NCBI RefSeq assembly: GCF_029193815.1 | Contig: NZ_JARFVC010000002.1 | Location: 1-64,000 of the forward strand | Length of the DNA: 64,000 nt | DNA from: Cytobacillus sp. S13-E01 | GTDB lineage: Bacteria > Bacillota > Bacilli > Bacillales > Bacillaceae_L | Reading direction: 5' to 3' | Shown: in pieces, positions 53,083 through 62,528 of the stretch | How positions within the stretch are numbered: the first letter of the stretch is position 1 | How the letters are laid out: the number at the start of each line of letters is the position of its first letter | Made by a program: the position numbers and the translations under genes | Notes under the pieces: model-generated | Seen by the model: the letters and a program-made list of their open reading frames with translations, nothing else | What the model was told of the DNA's origin: nothing | Databases searched by the model: none

Positions 53083-54978
53083 CTAGGAGAATTTATTTTT
53101 ATAATGAGACAGAGCTACTAACGGAAATATATGCCGGTAACTATGATAGTGAATATAAAAATCACCTGCCATACCTTGTCCTTTGGGATAATCTGTAGTC
53201 CAGTCCTCTTTTTCAAGGTTTTCTAATAAATAATTTAGCCCTGAATTGATTTCTTCTGTTGGTTTATCTGACGTTGCAATTAAAGCATCTAGTGCCCAAG
53301 CTGTATGCGTTAATGTGCTTGATTTTAAAGGTATATAGGTATTATTGATATCGCTCTTACAAGACTCTCCCCAACCACCATCATCATTTTGAATGCCCAT
53401 TATCCATTTTGCAGCTTTAGATATAGAAGAATGCGTTGGTAATTCACCTACTGCTCTCAATCCAGTAATGGCAGCCCAGGTTCCATAAATATAACAAATC
53501 CCCCAGCGTCCATACCACGAACCATCCTTTTGTTGATTTTTATTTAACCAGTTTACTCCTGCCTTAATTGATGGATGATTCTTCGTTAAATTCGTAAACT
53601 TCCCGAAAAATTCAAGTGTTCTTCCGGTTAAATCAGCAGACGAAGGATCTGTTAGAATAAATTCAGCCTTTTCAATCGGTAATAGCTGCAGCAATTTGCT
53701 GTTAGTATTTTTTTCAAAAGCTGGCCAGCCACCATCATTATTTTGCATGGATAAAACCCAGAGAACCCCTCTTTCCCAGGATTGAAAAAAATTCGAATCA
53801 ATTTGTACACTTCTCGCAATCGACCTCAAAGAAGCAGTTGTATCATCAACGTCTGGGTGAATTGTATTTACATCGGCAAATCCCCATCCACCTGGGAAGC
53901 CAGAGGGATTGTGAACAACCCAATCACCAAATTTATAATGCTGGCGACTTAGCAAATAGCGGTTTGCAGTTTTTACCATCACATCCGAAGAAGAAAGTCC
54001 CGCTTCCTGTAGTGCATAATTGATTAGCGATGTATTCCAAACAGTTGCTGTCGTATATTGCATATGTGGTAACCCGTTAATTTCACACTTCATCGATTTT
54101 AAACCTTTAACGGCTCTGGTGATAATTGGATGAGATTTTGAATAGCCAAGGGACATTAAGGCAAAAATCATCAAAAAGGTTGAGCTAAAGTAACCAAAAA
54201 AGGTTCCATCAGGTTCTATACGTGATAACATGTATTGTTTTGTATGTTCGGTGGCAAGTTTGTGAATTTCGTTGGGTAAACCTATAAAGCTACTAATTCC
54301 TTTTTTTAGATCAGTATAAAGTGATCTCCATTCTAAATCCCTAAAATCAAAAACTTGGTCATTAATTTGCCCCTCTCTGCTACTATACAAATCTGATAAA
54401 TCAGGGCTTTTTTCAGTCTTTAGACTATATTTCTTATCAGCTAAAATCATAATTGGAGCTAGGTTTGCTCTGCCAAATTCGGAAAAACTATAAAAATTTA
54501 CTGGGAATGAGGTAGGGAGTAAGATCATCTCTATCGGAACAGGGAAAAAAGCTGGCCATTTATGCTGTCCAGTCATGGCGAGCATCATTTTTGCAAACAT
54601 ATGAATTTCTTCCACTCCACCGTTTTCAACTATAAATTTTTTTGCGGCCTTTAACCTTGGATCCTCTTTCTCATAATAGCCTGAGTATAAAAGTGCATAA
54701 TAGGCTTCAAACGTACTCGTACTATTTCCAACAGGTTCATCTTCAAAAAGCTTCCATGCTCCGTTTTTTTTCTGCTTATAAAGTATCCGTTTTGAAAGCT
54801 GCTTAATTAAATTTTCATCATTTATTTCAAGTGACCTTAATAAAATAATCATATAGCAGTCAGTTGATATACCTGTTTCAAATGGATAATTCCATGAGCC
54901 ATTGGGAGATTGGTCTTTTCTTAACGTTTCTATAATCTGATTCATTCCGTTTCTAATTCTTTTTTTCATAAAATCCAT
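53083..54978 (-). CDS. sqhC: Squalene-hopene/tetraprenyl-curcumene cyclase family terpene cyclase
   Basis: This 631-residue class II terpene cyclase has the proton-donating DxDD motif in HPDVDDTTASLRS (near residue 370), several QW-type repeats (DGSWYGRWGICYIYGTWAAI, NDDGGWGESCKS, NDDGGWPAFE), and FPGGWGFADVN. Close relatives in B. subtilis make sporulenes (C35 terpenoids of spores) and others make hopanoids. The Bacillus context favours the sporulene type. The ribosome site GGGAGG is very close to this ATG; an alternative start is the ATG at 54969. It is divergent from a DUF2515 gene. Confidence 0.9.
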   Translation of the reverse strand: MDFMKKRIRNGMNQIIETLRKDQSPNGSWNYPFETGISTDCYMIILLRSLEINDENLIKQLSKRILYKQKKNGAWKLFEDEPVGNSTSTFEAYYALLYSGYYEKEDPRLKAAKKFIVENGGVEEIHMFAKMMLAMTGQHKWPAFFPVPIEMILLPTSFPVNFYSFSEFGRANLAPIMILADKKYSLKTEKSPDLSDLYSSREGQINDQVFDFRDLEWRSLYTDLKKGISSFIGLPNEIHKLATEHTKQYMLSRIEPDGTFFGYFSSTFLMIFALMSLGYSKSHPIITRAVKGLKSMKCEINGLPHMQYTTATVWNTSLINYALQEAGLSSSDVMVKTANRYLLSRQHYKFGDWVVHNPSGFPGGWGFADVNTIHPDVDDTTASLRSIARSVQIDSNFFQSWERGVLWVLSMQNNDGGWPAFEKNTNSKLLQLLPIEKAEFILTDPSSADLTGRTLEFFGKFTNLTKNHPSIKAGVNWLNKNQQKDGSWYGRWGICYIYGTWAAITGLRAVGELPTHSSISKAAKWIMGIQNDDGGWGESCKSDINNTYIPLKSSTLTHTAWALDALIATSDKPTEEINSGLNYLLENLEKEDWTTDYPKGQGMAGDFYIHYHSYRHIFPLVALSHYKNKFS

Positions 54979-55055
54979 TTCCCTCCCTTAAATTCCTCTT
55001 ATATAAATACATATTCGTAGGTTTACAAGAGAATTCATCTAAGGAGGTGGAACAT

Positions 55056-56201
55056 ATGTTGTGTCAGCTTTTAAAGTCTACTAAAAGACCACTTTCTGAA
55101 TCTCTTGTGAAAATTAAAAAGGAGTTAAAAGCTACTACGAAAAAAAATGAAAAGAAAGTTTACCTGTCACAGGCTGATCAGGACCTAATTACTCACATCA
55201 AGTCATTAACGAGGACACTCAATACAAATAATGTAACTAGAACAAGAGCATACCTTGAGTTTTATAATCGCCACCCTGAAATTCATTGGGCATTTTTAGG
55301 ACATATGGTCTCTCGGAACGGCGGATGGAATATGACTGATTTAAAAGGAGGCATACTGTCAAGATTGCTCACTAAAAAAGAAGGGGTTTCCTTCTTCTCT
55401 TTCTTAGAGCGTGGTAATTGGCTAATATTTCAAGATGCCTACCCTCAATTTTTGGTTTATGAAGAAAGCCTAAAAAGAGGAAGAAGTCTATTTTACTTAC
55501 TCCCATATCTTCATGTGTCTTCTTTTATGGAAACGCTTTGGAATAAGTTTTGGGAGGATAGAGACACCTATTTGCTTACAATTGCTCTCATAGTTAATGA
55601 GCAAAGCTATTTAGAATTAAGAGTGATTGAAAACCCTGTATTTAAGAAGGAAGTATTTAGTACATTAGAATTCAAATTGCAGGATTTCCTGTCTATGAAT
55701 CATATCCTCTTTCCCTATGAAGATAACGGAAAATTAATGGTTATCGGGCAAACACTGCATCATTTTACAAGTTTAGATGAAAGAATTCTTTTAGGTAAAA
55801 GATTGTATGCATTATTATTCCAGGATCATAACCGGCTAAGGATGTCGGAAAAATGGGCAAATAGAATTCCTCATACAGGTTCTAGAAAGGATTTCTGGCC
55901 ACATCTTTTTAATGATGTTGATGCAAGTACACCGGGAAAAATCTTAACACCAAGAATAAGGTCATGTCAGTTGCTCCCAGGCTTTTCACGAATCTATAGT
56001 CCTAAGCTAGAATTCGCATGGAAGAATAAAGAACATGACAGTGCAGAAATTGAAGACTGGTTTAAAGATTGGCAGGTAATTGAGTATTTCATAGATTCAG
56101 GAGAAACAGTAGATGGAGAGGTTAAGGATGAGTATTGTAAAACACTGGAAAGACTCGAACTTGCAGCATTCACCAAAAAAGCGATCCCCTTTCTGGATTA
56201 A
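55056..56201 (+). CDS. DUF2515 family protein (YppC-like)
   Basis: This protein of about 381 residues matches the DUF2515 family, typified by B. subtilis YppC, whose function is unknown. Readable landmarks are TRTRAYLEFYNRHPEIHWAF then LGHMVSRNGGWNMTDLKGG and the late NRIPHTGSRKDFWPHLFNDV. AAGGAGG lies eight bases before the ATG at 55056; an upstream GTG at 55047 is less well placed. It is divergent from the terpene cyclase, and its 3' end overlaps the next gene. Confidence 0.82.
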   Translation: MLCQLLKSTKRPLSESLVKIKKELKATTKKNEKKVYLSQADQDLITHIKSLTRTLNTNNVTRTRAYLEFYNRHPEIHWAFLGHMVSRNGGWNMTDLKGGILSRLLTKKEGVSFFSFLERGNWLIFQDAYPQFLVYEESLKRGRSLFYLLPYLHVSSFMETLWNKFWEDRDTYLLTIALIVNEQSYLELRVIENPVFKKEVFSTLEFKLQDFLSMNHILFPYEDNGKLMVIGQTLHHFTSLDERILLGKRLYALLFQDHNRLRMSEKWANRIPHTGSRKDFWPHLFNDVDASTPGKILTPRIRSCQLLPGFSRIYSPKLEFAWKNKEHDSAEIEDWFKDWQVIEYFIDSGETVDGEVKDEYCKTLERLELAAFTKKAIPFLD

Positions 56202-56589
56202 GATTAAAGTAATGGTACCTGCAATGCTTCTAGCATCATTGCTTGGGACTTATTTAGATTTGTACTTTGTAGGAGTAGGGAGCTATTCCTTCCCTAAAAG
56301 AATACTATCTGATGTGTTTTCAATCAATGTTTTATTTACATTAATTGCACTCCCGCATTTTATTAGTATCTTTCTCTATGTTTGTGACAAAATTACGCGT
56401 TGGCAAACAACAACAGTACTAATTCTACTCTTAAGCCTTCTGATGGCAGCTTTTGAAAAATTTGCCGAATCCTTAGGATTTTTTGACCATCATGAGTCAT
56501 GGAAACACATCTATTCGTTCATTGGTTATATTCTCTACCTAGTCTTTATCTATTCTTTTTACCATTGGACTAAAGGTACAAGACTTTAA
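56128..56589 (+). CDS. Small multi-pass membrane protein, unknown function
   Basis: The protein (about 153 residues) has four hydrophobic segments: MVPAMLLASLLGTYLDLYFV, SINVLFTLIALPHFISIFLY, TTVLILLLSLLMAAFEKFAE and YSFIGYILYLVFIYSFY. It resembles the CBO0543-type membrane proteins of spore-forming Firmicutes, with low certainty. GAGAGGTTAAGG precedes the ATG at 56128; the frame is open from 56113. It overlaps the end of the DUF2515 gene by about 74 bases in another frame, so the two are likely co-translated. Confidence 0.7.
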   Translation: MSIVKHWKDSNLQHSPKKRSPFWIKIKVMVPAMLLASLLGTYLDLYFVGVGSYSFPKRILSDVFSINVLFTLIALPHFISIFLYVCDKITRWQTTTVLILLLSLLMAAFEKFAESLGFFDHHESWKHIYSFIGYILYLVFIYSFYHWTKGTRL

Positions 56590-56598
56590 TTAGCACGA

Positions 56599-56618
56599 GA
56601 GGGAGTTACTCATCCCTC
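56599..56618 (+). terminator. Terminator after the membrane protein gene
   Basis: GAGGGA (56599-56604) pairs with TCCCTC (56613-56618), followed by CCCTTTTTAC. It lies between convergent genes. Confidence 0.65.
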
Positions 56619-56624
56619 CCCTTT

Positions 56625-56894
56625 TTACTCTACATCCACCAAAATTTCATCAAACGCAGAAGAAACCTTTTCGAACTCTTCATCACTTTCAATCGCAGAA
56701 ATATCCCCTTCTTCATCGATCTTTAAAAAGAAAATATCGATATCCACTTCAGATTCTTCTCTTAGGTCTTCAACAAAACTGACTGCAACATATTCAGTAC
56801 CCTCTAGTTCTAACACTCCGAGCACTTCTACCTCTTGGTCCTCGTTTTCTTCATCCGTTATTGTAAAAATTTCACCAACTTCAATTTTTTCCAT
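56625..56894 (-). CDS. Acidic protein, DUF1292 family
   Basis: This 89-residue, strongly acidic protein (EVGEIFTITDEENEDQEVEV, LEGTEYVAVSFVEDLREES, DIDIFFLKIDEEGDISAIES) has the beta-rich pattern of DUF1292, widespread in Firmicutes and of unknown function. The start is an ATG at 56894 behind GGAG. It is a single gene facing the membrane protein gene. Confidence 0.85.
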   Translation of the reverse strand: MEKIEVGEIFTITDEENEDQEVEVLGVLELEGTEYVAVSFVEDLREESEVDIDIFFLKIDEEGDISAIESDEEFEKVSSAFDEILVDVE

Positions 56895-57083
56895 AAATTA
56901 TTCACTCCTTCATTTTAATATCTTACCAAATATAAACAAAATCATGCTTAAGTACAAATTTTAACTTAAAAAGTATACTTTTTCCTTATTTAGTATTAGT
57001 TAATTAGGTTTCCTATTCTAGGATTGCAAATTATTAAATACATATATAGATAAGAGCTAGAGTTTCTGTAAAGGAGGAATATC

Positions 57084-57545
57084 ATGTCAAATTTAGCAAT
57101 CGCGCCATGGGACCATAAAGACAATAGTATTTCTAAAGAAGATGAGGATTCTTTAAAGAGATTAATAGAATTAAACGACAAACATAATCGTAAAAAAAGT
57201 ATCCATACGAAAGTATTGTATGCTTTTATCGCATGTGCTAGTTTTACCTTTGTTAAGTATTTTTTTAACATCGCAATCCTTGAGAATGTCTATATTTTGG
57301 ACAACCTACTCAATAATAAAAATCTTGTTAGGGATTTATTCATAAATGTAGCGCTATTTTTTATCTCTAAATTCACGTTCGACCTAAGAGAGAAGGCAAA
57401 AGAAGACTATCATTCACTACGTAATGAATTAGTTGATTTATCAAATAAGGAATGGTACAAAAAATATGGTGAACCCACAAATACGAGGATATACGAATAC
57501 CTTTATAATTCTTATAAGATACGAATTAACCATAAAACGAAATAA
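57084..57545 (+). CDS. DUF2663 family membrane protein (YpbF-like)
   Basis: This 153-residue protein has a charged N-terminal region, two hydrophobic segments (VLYAFIACASFTFVKYFF near 46-63 and LFINVALFFISKFTFDL near 84-100) and a conserved-looking tail REKAKEDYHSLRNELVDLSN then KEWYKKYGEP. This tail resembles the DUF2663 family typified by B. subtilis YpbF. AAAGGAGG lies before the ATG. The similarity is from memory and should be checked. Confidence 0.6.
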   Translation: MSNLAIAPWDHKDNSISKEDEDSLKRLIELNDKHNRKKSIHTKVLYAFIACASFTFVKYFFNIAILENVYILDNLLNNKNLVRDLFINVALFFISKFTFDLREKAKEDYHSLRNELVDLSNKEWYKKYGEPTNTRIYEYLYNSYKIRINHKTK

Positions 57546-57685
57546 AATAAAGTCTTATATCGGCTAAGACGGCCCTAAACGTTTTTGGGTTGTTTTACTA
57601 TGTATCGAAGAATTTTACATTTTCCATCAATCCATATTGGAATTTTTTTAACTAACCCTTAAGATAGAGCTTAGAGGTGATTTTC

Positions 57686-58378
57686 ATGGCAAAAAAACGC
57701 ATTGTGATATCGTTTAGCGGCGGAAAGGATTCTACTCTTGCTTTGCACCGGATTATTCAAGCAGGTGAATGGGAAATTGATTCATTGTTAACAACGGTAA
57801 ATGAAGAACACAGACGGTCTAGTATCCATGGTGTTAGGGAAAGTCTACTAGAGGCACAGGCTTTCTCACTCGGGATTCCACTACGAAAGGTTTTCATACC
57901 CGCTCCGTGTTCAAATGAGATGTATGAGAACATCATGAGTGAAGAAAATAAACAATTAGTAGAAGACGGAGTTACTCACATGATGTTCGGTGACATTTTC
58001 TTGGTAGATGTTAAAACATACCGAGAGAACATGTTAGCAAACACATCGATTACGCCAGTATTTCCGTTATGGAATGAAAGTTCAACGACATTAATTGATG
58101 AATTCTTAACTCTCGGCTATAAAACAGTTGTTACATGTATAGATAGCGAACAGTTAAATCCATCTTTCGTTGGTAAAATAGTTGATAAAGAGTTTCTTAG
58201 CATGCTTCCTAGTAATGTGGATCCATGTGGGGAAAATGGCGAGTTTCATACATTTGTACTTGATGGCCCTATTTTTAATGAAAAGATTGATTTTTCTATT
58301 TCAGATAAAAATACTGTTGCTAAGGATGTTTATACAGGTAAGAATCGGTTTTACTATGTGGACTTGATTCCGAATTGA
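57686..58378 (+). CDS. Diphthine--ammonia ligase-like ATP pyrophosphatase (adenine nucleotide alpha-hydrolase)
   Basis: This protein of 230 residues belongs to the PP-loop superfamily. It has the ATP-binding FSGGKDSTLALHRI at the N-terminus, EEHRRSSIHGVRESLLEAQA, MMFGDIFLVDVKTYRE, and GENGEFHTFVLDGPIF, the last typical of Dph6-related proteins. Bacteria lack diphthamide, so the name is only the family name; a related bacterial role, perhaps in cobalamin or nucleotide metabolism, is unknown. GAGGTGA lies before the ATG at 57686. Confidence 0.85.
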   Translation: MAKKRIVISFSGGKDSTLALHRIIQAGEWEIDSLLTTVNEEHRRSSIHGVRESLLEAQAFSLGIPLRKVFIPAPCSNEMYENIMSEENKQLVEDGVTHMMFGDIFLVDVKTYRENMLANTSITPVFPLWNESSTTLIDEFLTLGYKTVVTCIDSEQLNPSFVGKIVDKEFLSMLPSNVDPCGENGEFHTFVLDGPIFNEKIDFSISDKNTVAKDVYTGKNRFYYVDLIPN

Positions 58379-58388
58379 ATTCAATTAA

Positions 58389-58420
58389 AAATGACCCTGT
58401 TTTTTATACCAAGGTCATTT
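58389..58420. terminator. Bidirectional terminator
   Basis: AAATGACC (58389-58396) pairs with GGTCATTT (58413-58420), followed by TTTT on the plus strand and preceded by A-rich sequence. It lies between convergent genes. Confidence 0.8.
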
Positions 58421-58429
58421 TTTACATTA

Positions 58430-58804
58430 TTATTTATAAAACACTTTATCTACATTATATTTCGAATGTAGTTCATTAATAATATATGTTTCATAAATTT
58501 CTCTTTCTGTTGGATCTTCTACTATACATATCTCAATTTTGTGCACTTCATCTCTGTGCGTTTTTAATGGTGAAACAGTGTCTTCAAAATGCTTCTTAAT
58601 TCTCTGGCGTAATTTCCGTGCTTTACCAACAAAGAGAAGTTCATCATTGATATTGTAAAACATGAATATACCACCTTTATCTCTAGGAATTAAGTGGAAA
58701 TCAATGAATCCATATATATCTTTTATCTCGGGCTCATTTTCTTTTGGAATTTGTTTACGCTCTGTAATGGTAATATCAGGTGTAGGAATTTCAATTTTTA
58801 TCAT
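58430..58804 (-). CDS. GIY-YIG nuclease family protein
   Basis: This 124-residue protein has a GIY-YIG domain: GGIFMFYNINDELLFVGKAR then KLRQRIKKHF (near residues 45-75), with the glutamate region TEREIYETYIINELHSKYN at the end. The GIY and YIG tyrosines are partly replaced (GIFMFY, LLFVG), a variation common among stand-alone bacterial members often labelled as repair endonucleases. Whether it is active is uncertain. It stands alone with no clear partner. Confidence 0.8.
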   Translation of the reverse strand: MIKIEIPTPDITITERKQIPKENEPEIKDIYGFIDFHLIPRDKGGIFMFYNINDELLFVGKARKLRQRIKKHFEDTVSPLKTHRDEVHKIEICIVEDPTEREIYETYIINELHSKYNVDKVFYK

Positions 58805-58880
58805 ACATCATCACGTCCTCTGTTTGTTTAGAGATTTATGTTACCATACGCGTTATCGAAAAGCCAATTTTCTATGTATT

Positions 58881-59999
58881 TTACTCAATTGCATTTGCAA
58901 GATCATAAAGCTCCAGTTCAATTTCTGTGTTTAATCCTATAGCAAGCTTAGCTAGCTCGCGCCCTAGAAATGGTCCTACTGTTAATCCTGATGAACCGAG
59001 TCCGTTTGCAATTACTATTCCCTCGTAGTTTGGTAAAGGCCCAATGACTGGAAGAAATCCTGGTGTAAACGGTCTGTACCCAACTCTAGTTTCAAGTACG
59101 GTGCTATTCGATAAATCTGGAGCTATATTCAAGGCTTTATCAAGCACTTCATGGAGTCCCCCTGCTGTCACACGTATATCGTTTTGTTCAACATCATTCT
59201 CGTGTGTTGCACCTATAACAACTCGACCTTCGTCAAACGCGAGAATATATTGATCGTTAGGCGGCATGACAACAGGCCAATCAGTAGAATCTGTATCCAT
59301 CACGCTAAGATGAACAATTTGCGCTTTTTGAGCTGTAACTAGAAATTCCACACCTAGTGGCTTCAATAATTCACTTGCCCACGCACCCGCTGTTACGATA
59401 ACCTTATCGCTTAGTAAAGTTTCACCTTCAACCTCTACACCAAGTACCTTGTTATCACTAAAGACTAATGATGCATCTCCATGGAGAAATGTTGCTCCAT
59501 GCTTTTTTGCGGCACTCACCAATGACTGTCTCAGTGCCCTTCCATTTACACGAGCAGCCCCGCTTATATGTACAGAACCATAATTTTCAGCTAATGTTGG
59601 AAATAAAGCTTTTGTTTCAGCTGGAGACAAGCGGGTAATCTCACCAATTTCTGGTGCGTCCTCACGCCGCTTATAAGCACGTTCTTCCATTTTATCTAGT
59701 TTACTATCGTCAGTATGTAGACTGATTGCTCCTACTTTTTTATAACCTGTTTCCGTTTCACCATCTGCTTCCAGTTCATCAATCAAAGATGAATAGTACC
59801 TGGCCCCACCCTTGGCTAGCTTGTACCAGGCTTGATTTCTTCGCTGCGATAGCCATGGGCACACAATCCCAGCTGCAGCATCTGTCGCTTGACCTGGATC
59901 TTGGCGATCTATCAACGTTACATTTGCTCCCGCTTTTGCAAGGTGGTAAGTAGTAGATGCTCCAAGGATACCCCCACCTATGACAATATATTTTTGCAT
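58881..59999 (-). CDS. FAD-dependent amino acid oxidase/dehydrogenase (DAO family)
   Basis: This protein of 372 residues begins with the dinucleotide-binding YIVIGGGILGASTTYHLAKA and later has GRVVIGATHENDVEQ and a C-terminal GLGSSGLTVGPFLGRELAKL, as in glycine oxidases and D-amino acid dehydrogenases. It should oxidise a glycine- or D-amino-acid-like substrate; which one is unknown. AAAGGTG lies before the ATG at 59999, and the frame extends to 60008 without improvement. It is a single gene. Confidence 0.88.
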   Translation of the reverse strand: MQKYIVIGGGILGASTTYHLAKAGANVTLIDRQDPGQATDAAAGIVCPWLSQRRNQAWYKLAKGGARYYSSLIDELEADGETETGYKKVGAISLHTDDSKLDKMEERAYKRREDAPEIGEITRLSPAETKALFPTLAENYGSVHISGAARVNGRALRQSLVSAAKKHGATFLHGDASLVFSDNKVLGVEVEGETLLSDKVIVTAGAWASELLKPLGVEFLVTAQKAQIVHLSVMDTDSTDWPVVMPPNDQYILAFDEGRVVIGATHENDVEQNDIRVTAGGLHEVLDKALNIAPDLSNSTVLETRVGYRPFTPGFLPVIGPLPNYEGIVIANGLGSSGLTVGPFLGRELAKLAIGLNTEIELELYDLANAIE

Positions 60000-60181
60000 A
60001 AAATACACCTTTTTCCATTACGAATTTGTTTATGACACTATTTTACATAACTCATGAATATGATTCAATTGGGTAAGAGGCATTACTGATGGGAATAAAG
60101 ATTAACTATATAGGAAATAAGCATTTTATGAAGTTTTAAATATGGTAAAATAAATCTATTATACTTTTAGATGGTGATATC

Positions 60182-61276
60182 ATGTTTCAGATTATGCTTG
60201 GTCTTTTCACTCTTATGCTTATTTACCTTATTCTAATTAACAGAGTCCACATTGCAACAAATACGATGGCTATTGTTATGGCCTTTGGGATCTTTACACG
60301 AGGTGTATTAGCAAATTTTTTTGGTCCAAACTTTTTGTTTGAACAAGAAATTGGTTTAATTGTCGTATCTTTATGGATTTGTTTTGCTTTCTCTATTTTT
60401 AAATCATTACTAGATAAAAAGTTTAAAGAAGTTCATTTTAGTAATCCAATTAATCGGTTTGGTATTGGAACCTGGGTTGCAGGTACATCCATTTCGATTA
60501 TCCTTTTAAGTAATACTTTTACCCATTGGACTATCATTGCAAAAGCTTTTAGCTATCTAAATTTTATTTTTTGGCTAGTATATGTTTTGATTTGTATTAG
60601 GACCTTTTTTGAAATAGTTAAAACGAAACATTCAAAAACGGTTCATGGGGTTATTCTGCTAACAACTGTTAGCACACAGTCAATTGTTTTATTAAATAGT
60701 AGTGTTAATAGCGAATCCCCTCAGGTTATTAATCTAATACTTATCTTAATAGGACTATGCTTTTACTTCATTAGCACTATTTTCATTGTGCAAAGATACT
60801 TTACTCAAAAATGGCAGGTTGAACATGATTGGACCAACACAAATTGCATCTTGCATGGTGCATTATCGATAACAGGTCTTGCTGGTTTATTTTCACATAC
60901 AATTTCACTATCAGTTTTAACGTTTATTTGGATATGTGCAATACTGGTTTTTCTCTTGATTGAAGTAATTGAAATTTATAGATTGATCAAAAGAATTAAG
61001 CTTTTTGGTTTTAAGAACGGAATATGGATTTATCATGTTTCACAATGGTCGAGAATATTCACATTCTGTATGTTATTTACATTTTCAAAGCTACTTGAAA
61101 CTCACTTAAAGGGTCTATTATGGTTAGACAAAATCATCATCAATAGTGGGATTTGGGTTATCCTAAGCCTGATAATTGTACAATGTTATTTGTGGATGAA
61201 CCATCTTTACCATGAACAAATAAATAAAAAGCACCTTCCCAAACTTCATTCGAAAAATATCTTTTATCATTATTAG
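60182..61276 (+). CDS. Multi-pass membrane protein, possibly TDT/SLAC1-like
   Basis: This 364-residue protein has about ten hydrophobic segments and few charged loops. The segment NRFGIGTWVAGTSISIILLS resembles the opening FGIGTWVAG of tellurite-resistance/dicarboxylate (TDT, SLAC1-like) channels. The rest is too diverged for a firm call. The ribosome site is weak (GATGGTGATATC before the ATG). It is ended by a strong hairpin at 61303-61359. Confidence 0.6.
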   Translation: MFQIMLGLFTLMLIYLILINRVHIATNTMAIVMAFGIFTRGVLANFFGPNFLFEQEIGLIVVSLWICFAFSIFKSLLDKKFKEVHFSNPINRFGIGTWVAGTSISIILLSNTFTHWTIIAKAFSYLNFIFWLVYVLICIRTFFEIVKTKHSKTVHGVILLTTVSTQSIVLLNSSVNSESPQVINLILILIGLCFYFISTIFIVQRYFTQKWQVEHDWTNTNCILHGALSITGLAGLFSHTISLSVLTFIWICAILVFLLIEVIEIYRLIKRIKLFGFKNGIWIYHVSQWSRIFTFCMLFTFSKLLETHLKGLLWLDKIIINSGIWVILSLIIVQCYLWMNHLYHEQINKKHLPKLHSKNIFYHY

Positions 61277-61302
61277 AAAACCCAATTCACTACATTAAAA
61301 AA

Positions 61303-61359
61303 AGGTGTCCGTCTCGTCAGTATAGTTTTCTACAACTATACTGGACAAGGCAGACACCT
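61303..61359 (+). terminator. Long two-part hairpin
   Basis: AGGTGTC (61303-61309) pairs with GACACCT (61353-61359), and CAGTATAGTT (61318-61327) pairs with AACTATACTG (61334-61343). The arm is long and there is no T-run directly after, so it may be a terminator or the relic of an inverted-repeat element. Confidence 0.6.
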
Positions 61360-61418
61360 ATATATTTTAGCTGCTATGTTTTGGATCTCTTTAGCTCAGA
61401 ACTCCATCCCGATTGCTA

Positions 61419-61545
61419 CTATAACGAAACGCCTGATAAAAGATTATCAACTAGTTTAATATTTTCCTTCAAGTAAACTGGTACCTCAGGTTGATTTATA
61501 ATTTGCTGGGTCGTTATCCAAACAACATTATGTTCATAGTTTTAA
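61419..61545 (-). pseudogene. Short gene remnant, unknown family
   Basis: An open stretch without a start reads NYEHNVVWITTQQIINQPEV then PVYLKENIKLVDNLLSGVSL and stops at 61419. It looks like the C-terminal end of a lost gene, possibly a Nudix-type protein, but the fragment is too short for a call. It lies just downstream of the dehydratase gene. Confidence 0.4.
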
Positions 61546-61565
61546 AAAGGGTGGGAACTTTTCTA

Positions 61566-62528
61566 TTACAATCTATTTGTATCTACGATAAAATTAGGGA
61601 CCTTATCCAAATCCACATTTCCACCAGATATAACGGTAACCACTTTTTTTCCTTGAAAAGGTAATTTATTGAACATTGCCGCAGCAACTGTTGTAGCGCT
61701 TGATGGTTCTATTAGTTGTTTCATTCGTTCCATTACAAAACTAAAAGCTAATCTAATTTCATCTTCACTAACAAGAACGATGTCATCAAGATATTTCATA
61801 AGTACAGGAAAAGTTAGATCCCCTGGCTGGTTTGTTCGTAATCCATCAGCAATGGTTGAAGTACCAGGAATTGCTGTTATCTTTTTAGTTTGAAAGGACA
61901 GGTATGTATCACCCGCAATCTCAGGCTCGACGCCAATCACTTTTATTTTCGGATTACTCTCTTTTATTGCTGTTAGTACTCCAGAAATGAGGCCACCTCC
62001 ACCAATAGGAACAATGACTACATCAACATCTTGAAGCTGATTTATTATTTCTAATCCAACAGTCCCTTGTCCAGCCATTATGTAAGGATCGTCATAAGGT
62101 GGGATAAATAATCCGTTTTCTTGGATTGCAATCTCTTTTGCTCTTGGTAAACGTTCCGCAGATGTCGTGCCACACATTTCTATCTTTCCGTTATAAGCTT
62201 TAATCGCATTAACCTTACAGACACTAACATCTTTTGGAACGACAATCGTCGCAGGAATTCCATATTTATTCGCTATATACGCAACTGCTTGACCATGATT
62301 ACCTGAAGATGCTGCTGTTACATATTTCGCACCATCTTGAACAGCTTGAATCACTTTATTACTAGCTCCACGTATCTTAAACGAACCAGTCTTTTGCAAA
62401 TGCTCTGACTTTAAAAAGAGTTGATTACCACAAATCTGTGATAGTTGTTCTGATTTTAAAATTGGCGTTACATACGTGATGTCTGCAATTCGTTCTCTAG
62501 CGGCTTGAATATCTTTTAGGGAAATCAT
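61566..62528 (-). CDS. Threonine/serine dehydratase (PLP-dependent ammonia-lyase)
   Basis: This 320-residue fold-type II PLP enzyme has the lysine in KTGSFKIRGASNKV (near residue 54), the substrate loop AASSGNHGQAVAYIA, and the phosphate-binding PIGGGGLISGVL. It lacks the regulatory C-terminal domain of biosynthetic IlvA, so it is of the catabolic type. It deaminates threonine or serine, or in related operons hydroxyectoine derivatives (EutB). The ATG overlaps the stop of the preceding ridA-like gene (ATGA), so the two are translationally coupled. Confidence 0.9.
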   Translation of the reverse strand: MISLKDIQAARERIADITYVTPILKSEQLSQICGNQLFLKSEHLQKTGSFKIRGASNKVIQAVQDGAKYVTAASSGNHGQAVAYIANKYGIPATIVVPKDVSVCKVNAIKAYNGKIEMCGTTSAERLPRAKEIAIQENGLFIPPYDDPYIMAGQGTVGLEIINQLQDVDVVIVPIGGGGLISGVLTAIKESNPKIKVIGVEPEIAGDTYLSFQTKKITAIPGTSTIADGLRTNQPGDLTFPVLMKYLDDIVLVSEDEIRLAFSFVMERMKQLIEPSSATTVAAAMFNKLPFQGKKVVTVISGGNVDLDKVPNFIVDTNRL